Of a DNA stretch of 64,000 nucleotides, positions 17,778-25,925 are shown in pieces. Numbering within the stretch: the stretch's first letter is position 1; the number at the start of each line of letters is the position of its first letter. Position numbers and translations under genes: made by a program. Under the pieces are notes generated by a model, which was not told the DNA's origin, did not search any database, and was given only the letters and a program-made list of their open reading frames with translations. Origin of the DNA: Flavobacteriales bacterium (GTDB lineage: Bacteria; Bacteroidota; Bacteroidia; Flavobacteriales_F; PHOS-HE28); assembly GCA_016710965.1 (NCBI GenBank), contig JADJTW010000002.1, positions 124,001 through 188,000 of the forward strand. The letters run 5' to 3'.

Positions 17778-18840
17778 CTACTTCAGGCCGAGCAGGAACT
17801 GCAACGTATCCACCCCATCGGCATACTCGCAGAGCGAAGGATGTTGCGCATGCCCGAAGGGAACATGGCCGTGGCCTACAATGCACTGGATGGAATCCGC
17901 CTCCCGGATCAGCCGCTCTTCAACCGCATCCCGCTCGGTGTACTTCTCATAGAAAAGCGTTGCTACAGGGCTGGCCAACGCGACGTCCTCCTTCAAAAGG
18001 AGAAAGCCGTTCTCCAGGAACTGGATCCGGTCCAGCATCCACAACGCGCGTGTAGTCGTAGTTGTTCGCGTACTTGTTGTGGTACACGATGTCCTTCCAC
18101 GGAAAGAAAGCTCTGAACAAGCGATCGAGATCGAAGTCCTGCGGAACGAAGACCTTGCTCACATTGCGGCAGCCAAGTCCGAAGTAGCGGAAAACATCTT
18201 CACCCAGCGCTACTAATTCCTCCCCCGTTTCAGTGCCGTCCAGCACGGCCACGCTCACCCGGTTCTTGCGCACGATGCGCGGCAGGTGGCCGAAGTAGTG
18301 CTCGAAGTAGCGGGCGGTATTACCGGTTCCTGTGGCGATCAAGGCATCCACGTGGCCGAGCTTCTCGCTTGTGAACGTGATCCGCTCCGCCGTACCCGGC
18401 AACAACCGATCGAGGAGGGTGATCAGGGCTGGGATCAGATCCGTCTCTTGCGAGGAGCACTTGACCCGTGCGCGATGTCCGCTCAACCACACGCATAGTA
18501 CATCGTGCAGGCCCACCAGCGGGATGTTGCCCGCGAGGATGAGGCCCACCGTGCGGATCGCCTCAGGTGATGCAGCCAATCCAGGGTACTCCGAGGTCCA
18601 AGTGCTTACCGCCTCCGGCTCCAGGGCTCGGCCCCAGGCCGAGAAGGCATGGCGCACGTTCTCTTCGGTCGCCCAGCCATTCTGCAGCCGAGCGCCCCGT
18701 ACCGCGGAATCAAGTTCGCCGTATTCCGCCTCATTGAGCCCGATCGCGTGCCCAGGCCAGGCTTCGCCGCGGCCGATCGCGGATGACACCGCGCCCAACT
18801 GCGCCAGCGCTGCTATCTTCTCGTCCAGTGTGCCGCCCAT
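17778..18840 (-). CDS. Acyl-CoA reductase (LuxC-like), frame broken in a CG dinucleotide run
   Basis: Member of the LuxC/acyl-CoA reductase family, which reduces acyl-CoA to an aldehyde with NADPH. The first frame runs from 18840 to past NYDYTRVV and then becomes nonsense. The rest (LWMLDRIQFLENGFLLLKED to the C-terminus at 17778) is in another frame. The break falls in CGCGCG at 18045-18050; one extra CG unit would restore TRALWMLDRIQ, exactly the expected family sequence. So two bases appear to be missing. The reconstructed length, about 355 residues, is normal. Recognisable segments are TVGLILAGNIPLVGLHDVL, CSSQETDLIPALI, ALIATGTGNTARYFEHYFG and VSVAVLDGTETGEELVALGEDVF. It is divergent from the ferredoxin gene. 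Confidence 0.82.
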
Positions 18841-18847
18841 GCGCTTC

Positions 18848-18855
18848 TATCTTTG
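18848..18855 (+). promoter_or_regulatory. -7 box of the ferredoxin gene
   Basis: TATCTTTG is an exact TAnnTTTG match, 26 nt upstream of the ATG at 18882. Confidence 0.5.
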
Positions 18856-18861
18856 GCCGCG

Positions 18862-18869
18862 CGAAAGTA
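18862..18869 (-). promoter_or_regulatory. -7 box of the acyl-CoA reductase gene
   Basis: TACTTTCG on the minus strand, 21 nt upstream of the ATG at 18840. It sits just inside the region first transcribed from the opposing ferredoxin promoter. Confidence 0.45.
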
Positions 18870-18881
18870 CCCCGCACCGCC

Positions 18882-19229
18882 ATGGCGATCATGATCACTG
18901 ACGAATGCATCAACTGCGGTGCATGCGAGCCCGAATGCCCCAACAATGCCATCTATGAAGGCGGTGCCGAATGGCGCCTCGCCGATGGCACCGCACTGAA
19001 AGGCCCGCAGACCACCCCCATGGGCAACAGCTACGAGGCCGATGCGGCCAACGCGCCCAAGAGCATGGATGTCTACTACATCGTGCCCGACAAATGCACC
19101 GAGTGCACGGGTTTCCATGATGAGCCGCAGTGCGCCGCCGTGTGCCCGGTGGACTGCTGCGTGGATGACCCCGACCATCGCGAGACCAAGGAGCAGTTGA
19201 TGGCGAAGAAGGAATTCATGCATCTCTGA
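18882..19229 (+). CDS. 4Fe-4S dicluster ferredoxin
   Basis: Small electron carrier of 115 residues with two iron-sulfur binding sets. The first is CINCGACEPECPNNAIYEGG near the N-terminus. The second is CTECTGFHDEPQCAAVCPVD with a longer loop between the second and third Cys, followed by another Cys pair. This spacing is that of bacterial 8Fe-8S ferredoxins of the YfhL type. The start at 18882 (MAIMITDECINCG) is favoured over longer in-frame starts that would overlap the divergent gene. The neighbouring acyl-CoA reductase and serC-serA genes are often found with it in Flavobacteriia. Confidence 0.93.
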   Translation: MAIMITDECINCGACEPECPNNAIYEGGAEWRLADGTALKGPQTTPMGNSYEADAANAPKSMDVYYIVPDKCTECTGFHDEPQCAAVCPVDCCVDDPDHRETKEQLMAKKEFMHL

Positions 19230-19291
19230 GACTGGTAGCAGGTGGGGGGTCGAACAGCACTGCATCACACGATCCTGCGTTATCATCTGTA

Positions 19292-20161
19292 ATGCGCCCT
19301 GCCCTGTTGCCTCTGGCCTTGTTTGCTTGCATCGCACTTCCCGGGCGGCTTCATGCGCAGGAAGAGAAAGGCGCGCTGCTGGCCAATTTGAACGCACTGC
19401 TGCGAACCGATCGCGAAGCCGAACGCGACAGCCTGAACCTGCCGATCAAGAGGGATCTGCGCGCCTTGCTCTCGAAAGAAGATGGCCTCGCCTTCGTCAT
19501 GGATGACCTGCCCATCAGCCATGTGGACGCACCCGACGGCAGTTTCCGTTTGGTCACTTGGAACCTGCCGCGCAACGATGGCTCTCATCGCTATGAAGGC
19601 TTTCTGCTGGCGAAGCAGGGCAGCCGCAACGTGCTGTACGAGCTGAGCGACCAGACAGCTTCCATCACCTCGCCCGACCTGGCCGAACTAGGCACCGATC
19701 GCTGGTATGGGGCACTGTACTACGGAGTCATTCCGGTGAAGAAAGGGGGAAAGACCTTGTACACGTTGCTTGGCTGGAAGGGCTACAGCAATGCCGAGAC
19801 GCGCAAGGTCATCGATGTGCTCAGTTTCCGCGGCGGCAAACCGCGCTTCGGAGCAGCCATCTTCACCCCAAACGACGCGAACGCGCGTCAAGGACGTTTG
19901 AAGACGCAGCGGGTGATCCACGGTTTCTTCTTCCAAGCCCGGATGATGCTCCAGTATGATCCTGAAGGGAAACGCATCGTGCTGGACCACCTTTCGCCAT
20001 TGCGCCCTGATATGGCCGGTACCAACGCCCTCATGGGCCCCGACCTCAGCTACGATGCCTACGTGTGGGAGAAAGGCCAATGGCGCTTCCAGCGGGATAT
20101 CGATGCGCGAGACCTGCGTCCGAGCGGCAAGCCGTTCAACCCACCGCCGCGCGAGCCGTGA
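19292..20161 (+). CDS. Exported protein of unknown function
   Basis: A 289-residue protein with a clear signal peptide (MRPALLPLALFACIALPGRLHAQ), so periplasmic or surface exposed. The mature part begins with a helical, charged segment (about residues 25-60), then mixed alpha-beta sequence with repeated aromatic strands (RWYGALYYGVIPVKKGGKTLYTLLGWKG, VIHGFFFQARMMLQYD) and a Pro-rich C-terminus (GKPFNPPPREP). No named domain recognised. It lies alone between the ferredoxin and serC. Confidence 0.72.
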   Translation: MRPALLPLALFACIALPGRLHAQEEKGALLANLNALLRTDREAERDSLNLPIKRDLRALLSKEDGLAFVMDDLPISHVDAPDGSFRLVTWNLPRNDGSHRYEGFLLAKQGSRNVLYELSDQTASITSPDLAELGTDRWYGALYYGVIPVKKGGKTLYTLLGWKGYSNAETRKVIDVLSFRGGKPRFGAAIFTPNDANARQGRLKTQRVIHGFFFQARMMLQYDPEGKRIVLDHLSPLRPDMAGTNALMGPDLSYDAYVWEKGQWRFQRDIDARDLRPSGKPFNPPPREP

Positions 20162-20221
20162 TCACGGCAAGGCCACCAGCACAAGTCTTCCACATTGGCA
20201 GAAGCGCTTGGGAAAGGCCGA

Positions 20222-20229
20222 TACATTTG
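20222..20229 (+). promoter_or_regulatory. -7 box of the serC operon
   Basis: TACATTTG, an exact match to TAnnTTTG, ends 19 nt before the serC ATG. The nearest upstream TTG (20195) is 24 nt away, a little far. Confidence 0.5.
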
Positions 20230-20248
20230 ACGGCCGAATCCACCCAAC

Positions 20249-21337
20249 ATGACCGTCGCCACCACCACCAAGGTCCACAATTACAGCGCGGGTCCCTGCA
20301 TCCTGCCGCGCGAAGTGTTCGAGAAGGCCGCCGAGGCCGTGCTCGACTTCGAGGGCAGCGGGCTCAGCATCCTTGAGATCAGCCACCGCAGCAAGCCCTT
20401 CGAGGCCGTTATGGCCAAAGCGCAAGCATTGGTGAAGGAACTGTTGGGCGCACCGGACAACTACCAGGTCGTCTTCCTCGGTGGCGGTGCAAGCCTCGGC
20501 TTCCACATGGTGCCGCTCAACTACATGAAGCTCGGCGGCAAGAGCGCGTACGCCAACACAGGCGAATGGGCCACGCGTGCGGTGAAGGAGAGCAAGCTCG
20601 TGGGCGAGACCATCGTGGTGGCCAGCAGCGAGGACAAGAACTTCAGCTACATCCCGAAGGGCTATACGATCCCTTCAGATGCCGATTACTTCCACCTCAC
20701 CAGCAACAATACCATCTTCGGCACGCAGTACAAGCACTTCCCGCAGTCGCCGGTTCCGCTCATCTGCGACATGAGCAGCGACATCTTCAGCAGGCCAGTG
20801 AAGGTGAAGGACTTCGCCCTGATCTACGCAGGTGCGCAAAAGAACATGGGACCGGCCGGGACGACGGTCTACCTCTTCGATCCCGAACGCCTTGGACAAA
20901 CCGGTCGGAAGCTCAGCCCCATGCTCGATCTGAAGAACCATGGGGCCAAGGAGAGCATGTACAACACGCCTCCGGTCTTCGCGGTGTACGTGAGCATGCT
21001 CACCCTCGAATGGCTCAAGAAGACAGGAGGAGTGGCCGAAGCCGAGAAGCGCAATGCAGCGAAGGCGAAGTTGCTCTACGATACCATCGATCGGCTGCCC
21101 CTCTTCAAAGGGACAACAGCGGTGGAAGATCGCAGCATGATGAACGCCACCTTCGTGATGAGCGATGCATCGTTGGAACCCGGCTTCGATGCCATGTGGA
21201 AGGAAGCGGGCATCAGTGGCATACGCGGCCACCGCAGCGTGGGCGGCTATCGCGCCAGCATGTATAATGCGCTGCCCATCGAAAGCGTGCAAGTACTGGT
21301 GGATGTCATGGAGGAGTTCGCACGAAAGAACGGATAG
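20249..21337 (+). CDS. serC: 3-phosphoserine/phosphohydroxythreonine transaminase
   Basis: PLP enzyme converting 3-phosphohydroxypyruvate plus glutamate to phosphoserine. The 362-residue product has NYSAGPCILPREVFEKAAEA, LEISHRSKPFEAVMAKAQ, VVFLGGGASLGFHMVPLN, and the PLP-binding Lys at residue 198 in LIYAGAQKNMGPAG. C-terminal RGHRSVGGYRASMYNALPIE is the class V signature. It is followed after 3 bp by serA, so the first two steps of serine synthesis are co-transcribed. Confidence 0.96.
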   Translation: MTVATTTKVHNYSAGPCILPREVFEKAAEAVLDFEGSGLSILEISHRSKPFEAVMAKAQALVKELLGAPDNYQVVFLGGGASLGFHMVPLNYMKLGGKSAYANTGEWATRAVKESKLVGETIVVASSEDKNFSYIPKGYTIPSDADYFHLTSNNTIFGTQYKHFPQSPVPLICDMSSDIFSRPVKVKDFALIYAGAQKNMGPAGTTVYLFDPERLGQTGRKLSPMLDLKNHGAKESMYNTPPVFAVYVSMLTLEWLKKTGGVAEAEKRNAAKAKLLYDTIDRLPLFKGTTAVEDRSMMNATFVMSDASLEPGFDAMWKEAGISGIRGHRSVGGYRASMYNALPIESVQVLVDVMEEFARKNG

Positions 21338-21340
21338 ATC

Positions 21341-22309
21341 ATGCGCGTTCACGCCAACGACGGTCTCTCGGCCAGGGCCAAGGCCAGCCTCTTGGAGGAA
21401 GGCTTCAACGTCACAACGGAGCACGTTCCGCAGGAAGCGCTCGTGGAATTCATCAACAAGGAGAAGATCGACGTACTCCTCGTGCGCAGCGCCACCAAGG
21501 TGCGCCGAGACCTCATCGACGCGTGCCCTTCGATCAAGCTCATCGGTCGCGGCGGTGTCGGGCTGGACAACATCGACACCGCGTACGCCAAGCAGAAGAA
21601 CATCCCGGTGGTGAACACCCCGGCTTCCTCCAGTATCAGCGTGGCCGAATTGGTGATCGCGCACCTCTTCACGCTCATGCGCTCATTGCACAAGAGCAAT
21701 CGCCGCATGCCCGGCGAAGGCCGCACGCATTTCAAAGAACTGAAGAAGGAATACGAGAAAGGCTTCGAACTGCGCGGCAAGACGCTTGGTGTGATCGGCT
21801 TCGGCCGCATAGGCCAATGGACGGCCAAGTATGCCCTGGGCTGCGGCATGAACGTGGTGTACACCGACAACCACGCCACCGCCGAGGCGCTTGAACTGAT
21901 GATCGGCGGGCACTCCGTGCGTGTGCCAGTGAAGATGGTCACCATGGACGAGCTGCTCGCTCAAAGCGATTGCATCAGCCTGCACGTGCCCGCGCAAAAG
22001 GACGGCCGCCCGGTGCTGGGTGCCGCAGAGCTCGCACGCGTGAAAGCAGGCGTGGTGATCGTGAACACTGCCCGCGGCGGAAGCATCGATGAGGATGCCT
22101 TGCTCGCTGCCATCAAGGACGGCCGCGTGCGTGGCGCCGCGCTCGACGTCTTCACCAATGAACCGGAGCCTCGTGCTGATCTCCTGGCCGAAACCGCGCT
22201 GAGCCTGAGCCCGCACATCGGAGCGGCCACTGCCGAAGCACAAGGCCGCGTGGGCGATGAGCTCGTGGAGCGCATCGTGGCCTGGCGCTCTTCCGCAGTC
22301 ATGAGCTGA
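21341..22309 (+). CDS. serA: D-2-hydroxyacid dehydrogenase / 3-phosphoglycerate dehydrogenase
   Basis: NAD-dependent dehydrogenase that most likely oxidises 3-phosphoglycerate, the step before SerC. The 322-residue protein has a substrate domain (VHANDGLSARAKASLLEEGF, VRSATKVRRDLIDACP), the Rossmann motif GVIGFGRIGQWTAKYALG, the catalytic Arg in NTARGGSIDEDALL, and His in LSPHIGAATAEAQGRVGDE. It lacks the C-terminal ACT regulatory domain of long SerA, so serine feedback inhibition by that domain is not expected. Its stop overlaps the next start by one base. Confidence 0.92.
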   Translation: MRVHANDGLSARAKASLLEEGFNVTTEHVPQEALVEFINKEKIDVLLVRSATKVRRDLIDACPSIKLIGRGGVGLDNIDTAYAKQKNIPVVNTPASSSISVAELVIAHLFTLMRSLHKSNRRMPGEGRTHFKELKKEYEKGFELRGKTLGVIGFGRIGQWTAKYALGCGMNVVYTDNHATAEALELMIGGHSVRVPVKMVTMDELLAQSDCISLHVPAQKDGRPVLGAAELARVKAGVVIVNTARGGSIDEDALLAAIKDGRVRGAALDVFTNEPEPRADLLAETALSLSPHIGAATAEAQGRVGDELVERIVAWRSSAVMS

Positions 22310-23526
22310 TGATCGCCCTGCGCCCGTTCCGCGCCTGGCGCCCGGTGGCGGAGAAGGCACACCTGGTGGGCTCGCGTACTTATGTGAGCTACAGTCCTGA
22401 AGAACTCGCGCAACGGCTTGCCGCCAATCCCCATTCGTTCCTGCACGTCTTGCGCCCTGATGACGCGCTGTCCGAAGGATCGCCTCGAAGCGAACGATTC
22501 CACCGCGTTCGCATGGCCTTCAAGCGCTTCTGCGACAACGGGGTAATGCAGCGCGACGTAGAGCCGGCGATACTTCTCTATGAGCAAAGCGCTCATGGCA
22601 ACGTGTCGCGCGGCATCATCGCCGGGGTCAGTGTGCAGGACTATCGCGCCGGACGGATCAAAGTGCATGAGCAGACCCTCACGGCTCGTGAGAACCTCTT
22701 CGCCGAATACCTCGGCTCCACAGGGATCAATGCCGAGCCTGTGCTGCTCACCACGCCCGACGGTACCGCTTGGGAGGCTCTTCTTGATCCGCTGCTCACC
22801 ACCAGACCAGCCTATGACTTCCTTACCAACGACAGGGTGCGGCACCGGTTGTGGGCCATCACCGACGAGCGGATGCGCGAGCGCTTGCAGCGCGCATTCG
22901 CTGCGATACCTGCGCTCTACATCGCCGACGGGCACCACCGCCTGGCTAGCAGCGCTCGCTTGGCCGAAGAGAACGGCTGCACGGAGGTGGACCCCGCAAG
23001 CTGGTGCCTGGCATTCATTGTTCCGCGTTCGCAACTGTACATCTACAACTTCGACCGTGCTGTTACCACACTGGGCGACATGACTGAAGCCGGCTTCTTG
23101 GACGCGCTCGGGAACATCGGCAAGCTTGAGCGGGTTGAAGCGCCTTGGAGCGCACCAGGCGTGATCGGAGTGAGGACGCCTGGTGGATGGCATGTCCTGC
23201 ACCTCCCTCCGGCATCGGCCAAGTTGAACGCCGCCGATCGCCTTGATGCCGCACGATTGAGCGACCTCGTCCTCGACTCCGTGCTGGGGATCACCGACCT
23301 CCGCACCGACAAGCGCGTGCGATTCGTGCCCGGCATTGCTGGCACCAGCGAGCTGGTCCGAATGGTGGATGGCGGCGAGGTCGCAGCCGCCTTCCACCTC
23401 CACGCTGTCAGCTTCGCCGAACTGAAAGCCGTGGCCGACGAGGGAGGCACCATGCCGCCTAAGAGCACATACATAGAGCCGAAACTGCGCAGCGGGCTCG
23501 TCGTCTACTCCCTGGAAGACGTGTGA
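22309..23526 (+). CDS. DUF1015 family protein
   Basis: A 405-residue cytoplasmic protein of the DUF1015 family, which typically sits with serA/serC in Bacteroidota and Clostridia. The segment FAAIPALYIADGHHRLASSA has the ADGHHR motif that defines the family. The N-terminus begins with RPFRAWRPVAEKAHLVGSRTY. Reaction not established; the position in the operon suggests a link with serine or phosphoserine metabolism. The ATG shares one base with the serA stop (TGATG). Confidence 0.88.
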   Translation: MIALRPFRAWRPVAEKAHLVGSRTYVSYSPEELAQRLAANPHSFLHVLRPDDALSEGSPRSERFHRVRMAFKRFCDNGVMQRDVEPAILLYEQSAHGNVSRGIIAGVSVQDYRAGRIKVHEQTLTARENLFAEYLGSTGINAEPVLLTTPDGTAWEALLDPLLTTRPAYDFLTNDRVRHRLWAITDERMRERLQRAFAAIPALYIADGHHRLASSARLAEENGCTEVDPASWCLAFIVPRSQLYIYNFDRAVTTLGDMTEAGFLDALGNIGKLERVEAPWSAPGVIGVRTPGGWHVLHLPPASAKLNAADRLDAARLSDLVLDSVLGITDLRTDKRVRFVPGIAGTSELVRMVDGGEVAAAFHLHAVSFAELKAVADEGGTMPPKSTYIEPKLRSGLVVYSLEDV

Positions 23527-23528
23527 CC

Positions 23529-24203
23529 ATGGATCGCGAAGCACTGGCGGAACGCTACGCGCAGGTGAATGCTTCGCTGCCTGCCCGCGTGAAGCTCATT
23601 GCCGTGAGCAAGACGCGGGCAGTTGAAGAGATCAAAGCCCTGTACGAACTCGGGCATCGCGATTTCGGAGAGAACTATCCTCAGGAACTGCGCGAGAAGC
23701 AGCCGCTGCTCCCGACGGACATCCGCTGGCATTTCATCGGTCATCTGCAAACCAACAAGGCGAAGTACATAGCGCCATTCGTGCATCTCGTTCATACCGT
23801 CGATGGCCCTCGCATACTTGATGAACTGAACAAGCGGGCCGGAGCGAGCGGGCGCACCATCGACGTACTGGCACAGGTCCATATCGCTCGTGAGGAGACC
23901 AAGCACGGCATGGCTGCGGATGAGGTACGATCGCTGTTGCTGGGCTGGGAAGCGATGCGTTGGCCTTCGATCAGGGTGCGGGGCCTCATGGGCATGGCCT
24001 CCAACACCGATGACACTACGCAGGCCGCCAGGGAATTCGAGGGGCTCAAAGCCCTCTTCGACGGTCTGCGCGAGAAAGGGCCTTTTGACCCAAGGGACTT
24101 CTCAGAACTCAGCATGGGCATGAGCAGCGACGCGCCAGCAGCCATTGCGGCGGGCAGCACCATGGTACGCATCGGCACGGCCATCTTCGGCCCTCGGGCC
24201 TGA
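23529..24203 (+). CDS. YggS family pyridoxal phosphate homeostasis protein
   Basis: A 224-residue PLP-binding TIM-barrel protein (PROSC/YggS) involved in vitamin B6 homeostasis. The Lys that carries PLP is in VKLIAVSKTRAVEEIKALYE near residue 30, followed by DFGENYPQELREKQ, WHFIGHLQTNKAKYI, LMGMASNTDD and the C-terminal SMGMSSDAPAAIAAGSTMVRIGTAIFG. The start is taken as ATG 23529; a GTG at 23523 overlapping the DUF1015 stop is possible. Last gene of the serC operon, consistent with the PLP demand of SerC. Confidence 0.92.
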   Translation: MDREALAERYAQVNASLPARVKLIAVSKTRAVEEIKALYELGHRDFGENYPQELREKQPLLPTDIRWHFIGHLQTNKAKYIAPFVHLVHTVDGPRILDELNKRAGASGRTIDVLAQVHIAREETKHGMAADEVRSLLLGWEAMRWPSIRVRGLMGMASNTDDTTQAAREFEGLKALFDGLREKGPFDPRDFSELSMGMSSDAPAAIAAGSTMVRIGTAIFGPRA

Positions 24204-24237
24204 CGACCGGCAAGCAACCCCTACCTTGGATCGCGTC

Positions 24238-24256
24238 TTCGAAGTGTAACTTCGAA
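24238..24256. promoter_or_regulatory. Perfect 8-3-8 palindrome in front of the DUF6089 gene
   Basis: TTCGAAGT, GTA, ACTTCGAA: perfectly self-complementary arms of 8 bp. It lies 14 nt before the ATG and after a TACCTTGG element (24222-24229). It could be an operator overlapping the transcription start or an mRNA hairpin in the leader. Confidence 0.5.
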
Positions 24257-24270
24257 CCAAGCAAGGGTAC

Positions 24271-25314
24271 ATGAAGCGCATTCTCCTCCTCCTCCTCGCC
24301 TGTCCGACCATCGGGGTCGTTAGCGCCCAGCGCAACCTCGAAGTAGGTATCGCAAGCGGCATCACGAACTACTACGGCGATCTGGGCAATTTCGATGGTG
24401 CCATGCAATGGAACAGCGCACGGCCCGGGATGTCAATCACGTTCCGCGATTTCCTCAACAACAAGAAGCGCTACATCACCCGATCGCTCACTACCGAGGC
24501 CCGCCTGAGCTGGTTCCGCACGGGGTACGAGGAACGCGACCCGATCAAGGGCATGGAATTCTCGGAACTCCGCAACTACAAGCGGGGCATCGGGTTTCGA
24601 AACGACCTCTTCGGCATGAGCGGGCACATCGTCCTCAACGCGTATCGCGAACCGTACACGCCGCTCTTCCAGCAGCGCTTCTTCATGTATTTCCATATCG
24701 GACTTGGCGTGTACTACGGTCGCCCGAAAGCCGATCTCTTCAACGGTTCTCCGGACACGCTCAACCGTTATTACTTCTGGGACGATGGAACCGTGCGCGA
24801 TGGCGAAGAACTCCCCGGAGCCAACGCCAACGTCATCGAACGCGACGGCAAGTACGAGACGGACCTGCTTGAGTGGCAGACCGAAGGCGGTATCGGCGCG
24901 GGCGAAGTGGGTCGACGATATCGGTTATCCCCTTGGCATATCGCCATGCCCATGGGCTTCGGTGTGCGATACATGGTGACGAAGGAGGTCAGTGTAGGGA
25001 TCGAATACAGCTACCTGATGTTCACCGACGATCACCTGGACGATGTGAGCGATCGCTACGCCACGTATGACGAGATCGCGAACGCGTATCCCGGGGACCT
25101 CAATCGGCAGGCCCTGGCACGCTACATCAGCGACCCCACCAGCGACGGCACCGATGGAACCACCGGCATCTTCACCAGCAAGCGCGGCAATCCCGGGTTG
25201 CTGGACGCCATCAGCTTCCTCAACTTCGAGGTGAGCTACAAGTTCAAGCGCGGCTTGGGCCGACGGAGCTTCCTGAGCATGAAACGTGATCGTTCCGCTG
25301 CTCAGAAGCAATGA
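24271..25314 (+). CDS. DUF6089 family outer-membrane beta-barrel protein
   Basis: A 347-residue protein with a signal peptide (MKRILLLLLACPTIGVVSAQ) followed by NLEVGIASGITNYYGDLGNF, the family's start. It continues with amphipathic strands such as HIAMPMGFGVRYMVTKEVSV and the closing FLNFEVSYKFKRGLGR. The family is restricted to Bacteroidota and takes the OmpA/OmpW-like barrel fold; function unknown. An 8-3-8 palindrome sits just before the start. Confidence 0.85.
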   Translation: MKRILLLLLACPTIGVVSAQRNLEVGIASGITNYYGDLGNFDGAMQWNSARPGMSITFRDFLNNKKRYITRSLTTEARLSWFRTGYEERDPIKGMEFSELRNYKRGIGFRNDLFGMSGHIVLNAYREPYTPLFQQRFFMYFHIGLGVYYGRPKADLFNGSPDTLNRYYFWDDGTVRDGEELPGANANVIERDGKYETDLLEWQTEGGIGAGEVGRRYRLSPWHIAMPMGFGVRYMVTKEVSVGIEYSYLMFTDDHLDDVSDRYATYDEIANAYPGDLNRQALARYISDPTSDGTDGTTGIFTSKRGNPGLLDAISFLNFEVSYKFKRGLGRRSFLSMKRDRSAAQKQ

Positions 25315-25370
25315 TCCTCCCTTGCTGAGGGTGCCATAGCGGCGGTAGCGAACGACTACTGTCGGCACGA

Positions 25371-25378
25371 TAGTTTTG
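25371..25378 (+). promoter_or_regulatory. -7 box of the HEAT-repeat gene, leaderless geometry
   Basis: TAGTTTTG (exact TAnnTTTG), then CGCC, then the ATG at 25383. Confidence 0.55.
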
Positions 25379-25382
25379 CGCC

Positions 25383-25925
25383 ATGGCGGAAAGCACTTCG
25401 AGGAAGCAGCGCATGGACCTGGCCTTCGCCGCTCTGCTGAGCGATGACGATGCAGCGGTGCTCACAGCGCTGGATCGGGTGGAAGAACAGGGCGACGCAC
25501 GCGCGATCATGCCGCTCCTGACGGCGCTTGCCCGTACTGGAAAGACTGTGGTGCAGCAGCGCATCACCTCCCTGCTTCACCAAGTGAAAGCAGTGGATGC
25601 TGTTCCCACCTTGATCAGCGCTCTCGATGAAGCTGCTCTGCTACCGGTGCGCCACGTGGTGCTAGCCACCTTTTGGAACGCAGGCCTCGATGCGCGCGAT
25701 CATCTGGACCGGTTCGTAGGGATCGCCATCGAGGGCAATGCCGAAGAGTGCTTCGAATGCCTGACAGTGATCGAGAACCAGGAGATATGGCCAGAGAAGG
25801 CGGCTCGGTTGGGACTGGCCGAAGTGCGCAAGGCAGCCGAAACCGAGAAAGACACCTACAAAGCGGCGATGCTCCGCGACATCGTGACCTCCCTCTGTAC
25901 GCGGCTCGGGGACATCGAGAACTGA
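25383..25925 (+). CDS. HEAT-repeat domain protein
   Basis: A 180-residue all-helical cytoplasmic protein. Successive helix pairs of HEAT type can be read: VLTALDRVEEQGDARAIMPLLTALA, VVQQRITSLLHQVKAVDAVPTLISAL, LPVRHVVLATFWNAG. Likely a protein-protein interaction scaffold; partner unknown. The start is fixed by the TAGTTTTG box four nucleotides upstream. It ends immediately next to the convergent purC stop with no gap. Confidence 0.78.
   Translation: MAESTSRKQRMDLAFAALLSDDDAAVLTALDRVEEQGDARAIMPLLTALARTGKTVVQQRITSLLHQVKAVDAVPTLISALDEAALLPVRHVVLATFWNAGLDARDHLDRFVGIAIEGNAEECFECLTVIENQEIWPEKAARLGLAEVRKAAETEKDTYKAAMLRDIVTSLCTRLGDIEN

Noticed and set aside
21961..23544. 527-residue minus-strand ORF opposite serA and DUF1015
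   Set aside because: Shadow frame; the plus strand has intact family motifs and tight operon overlaps.
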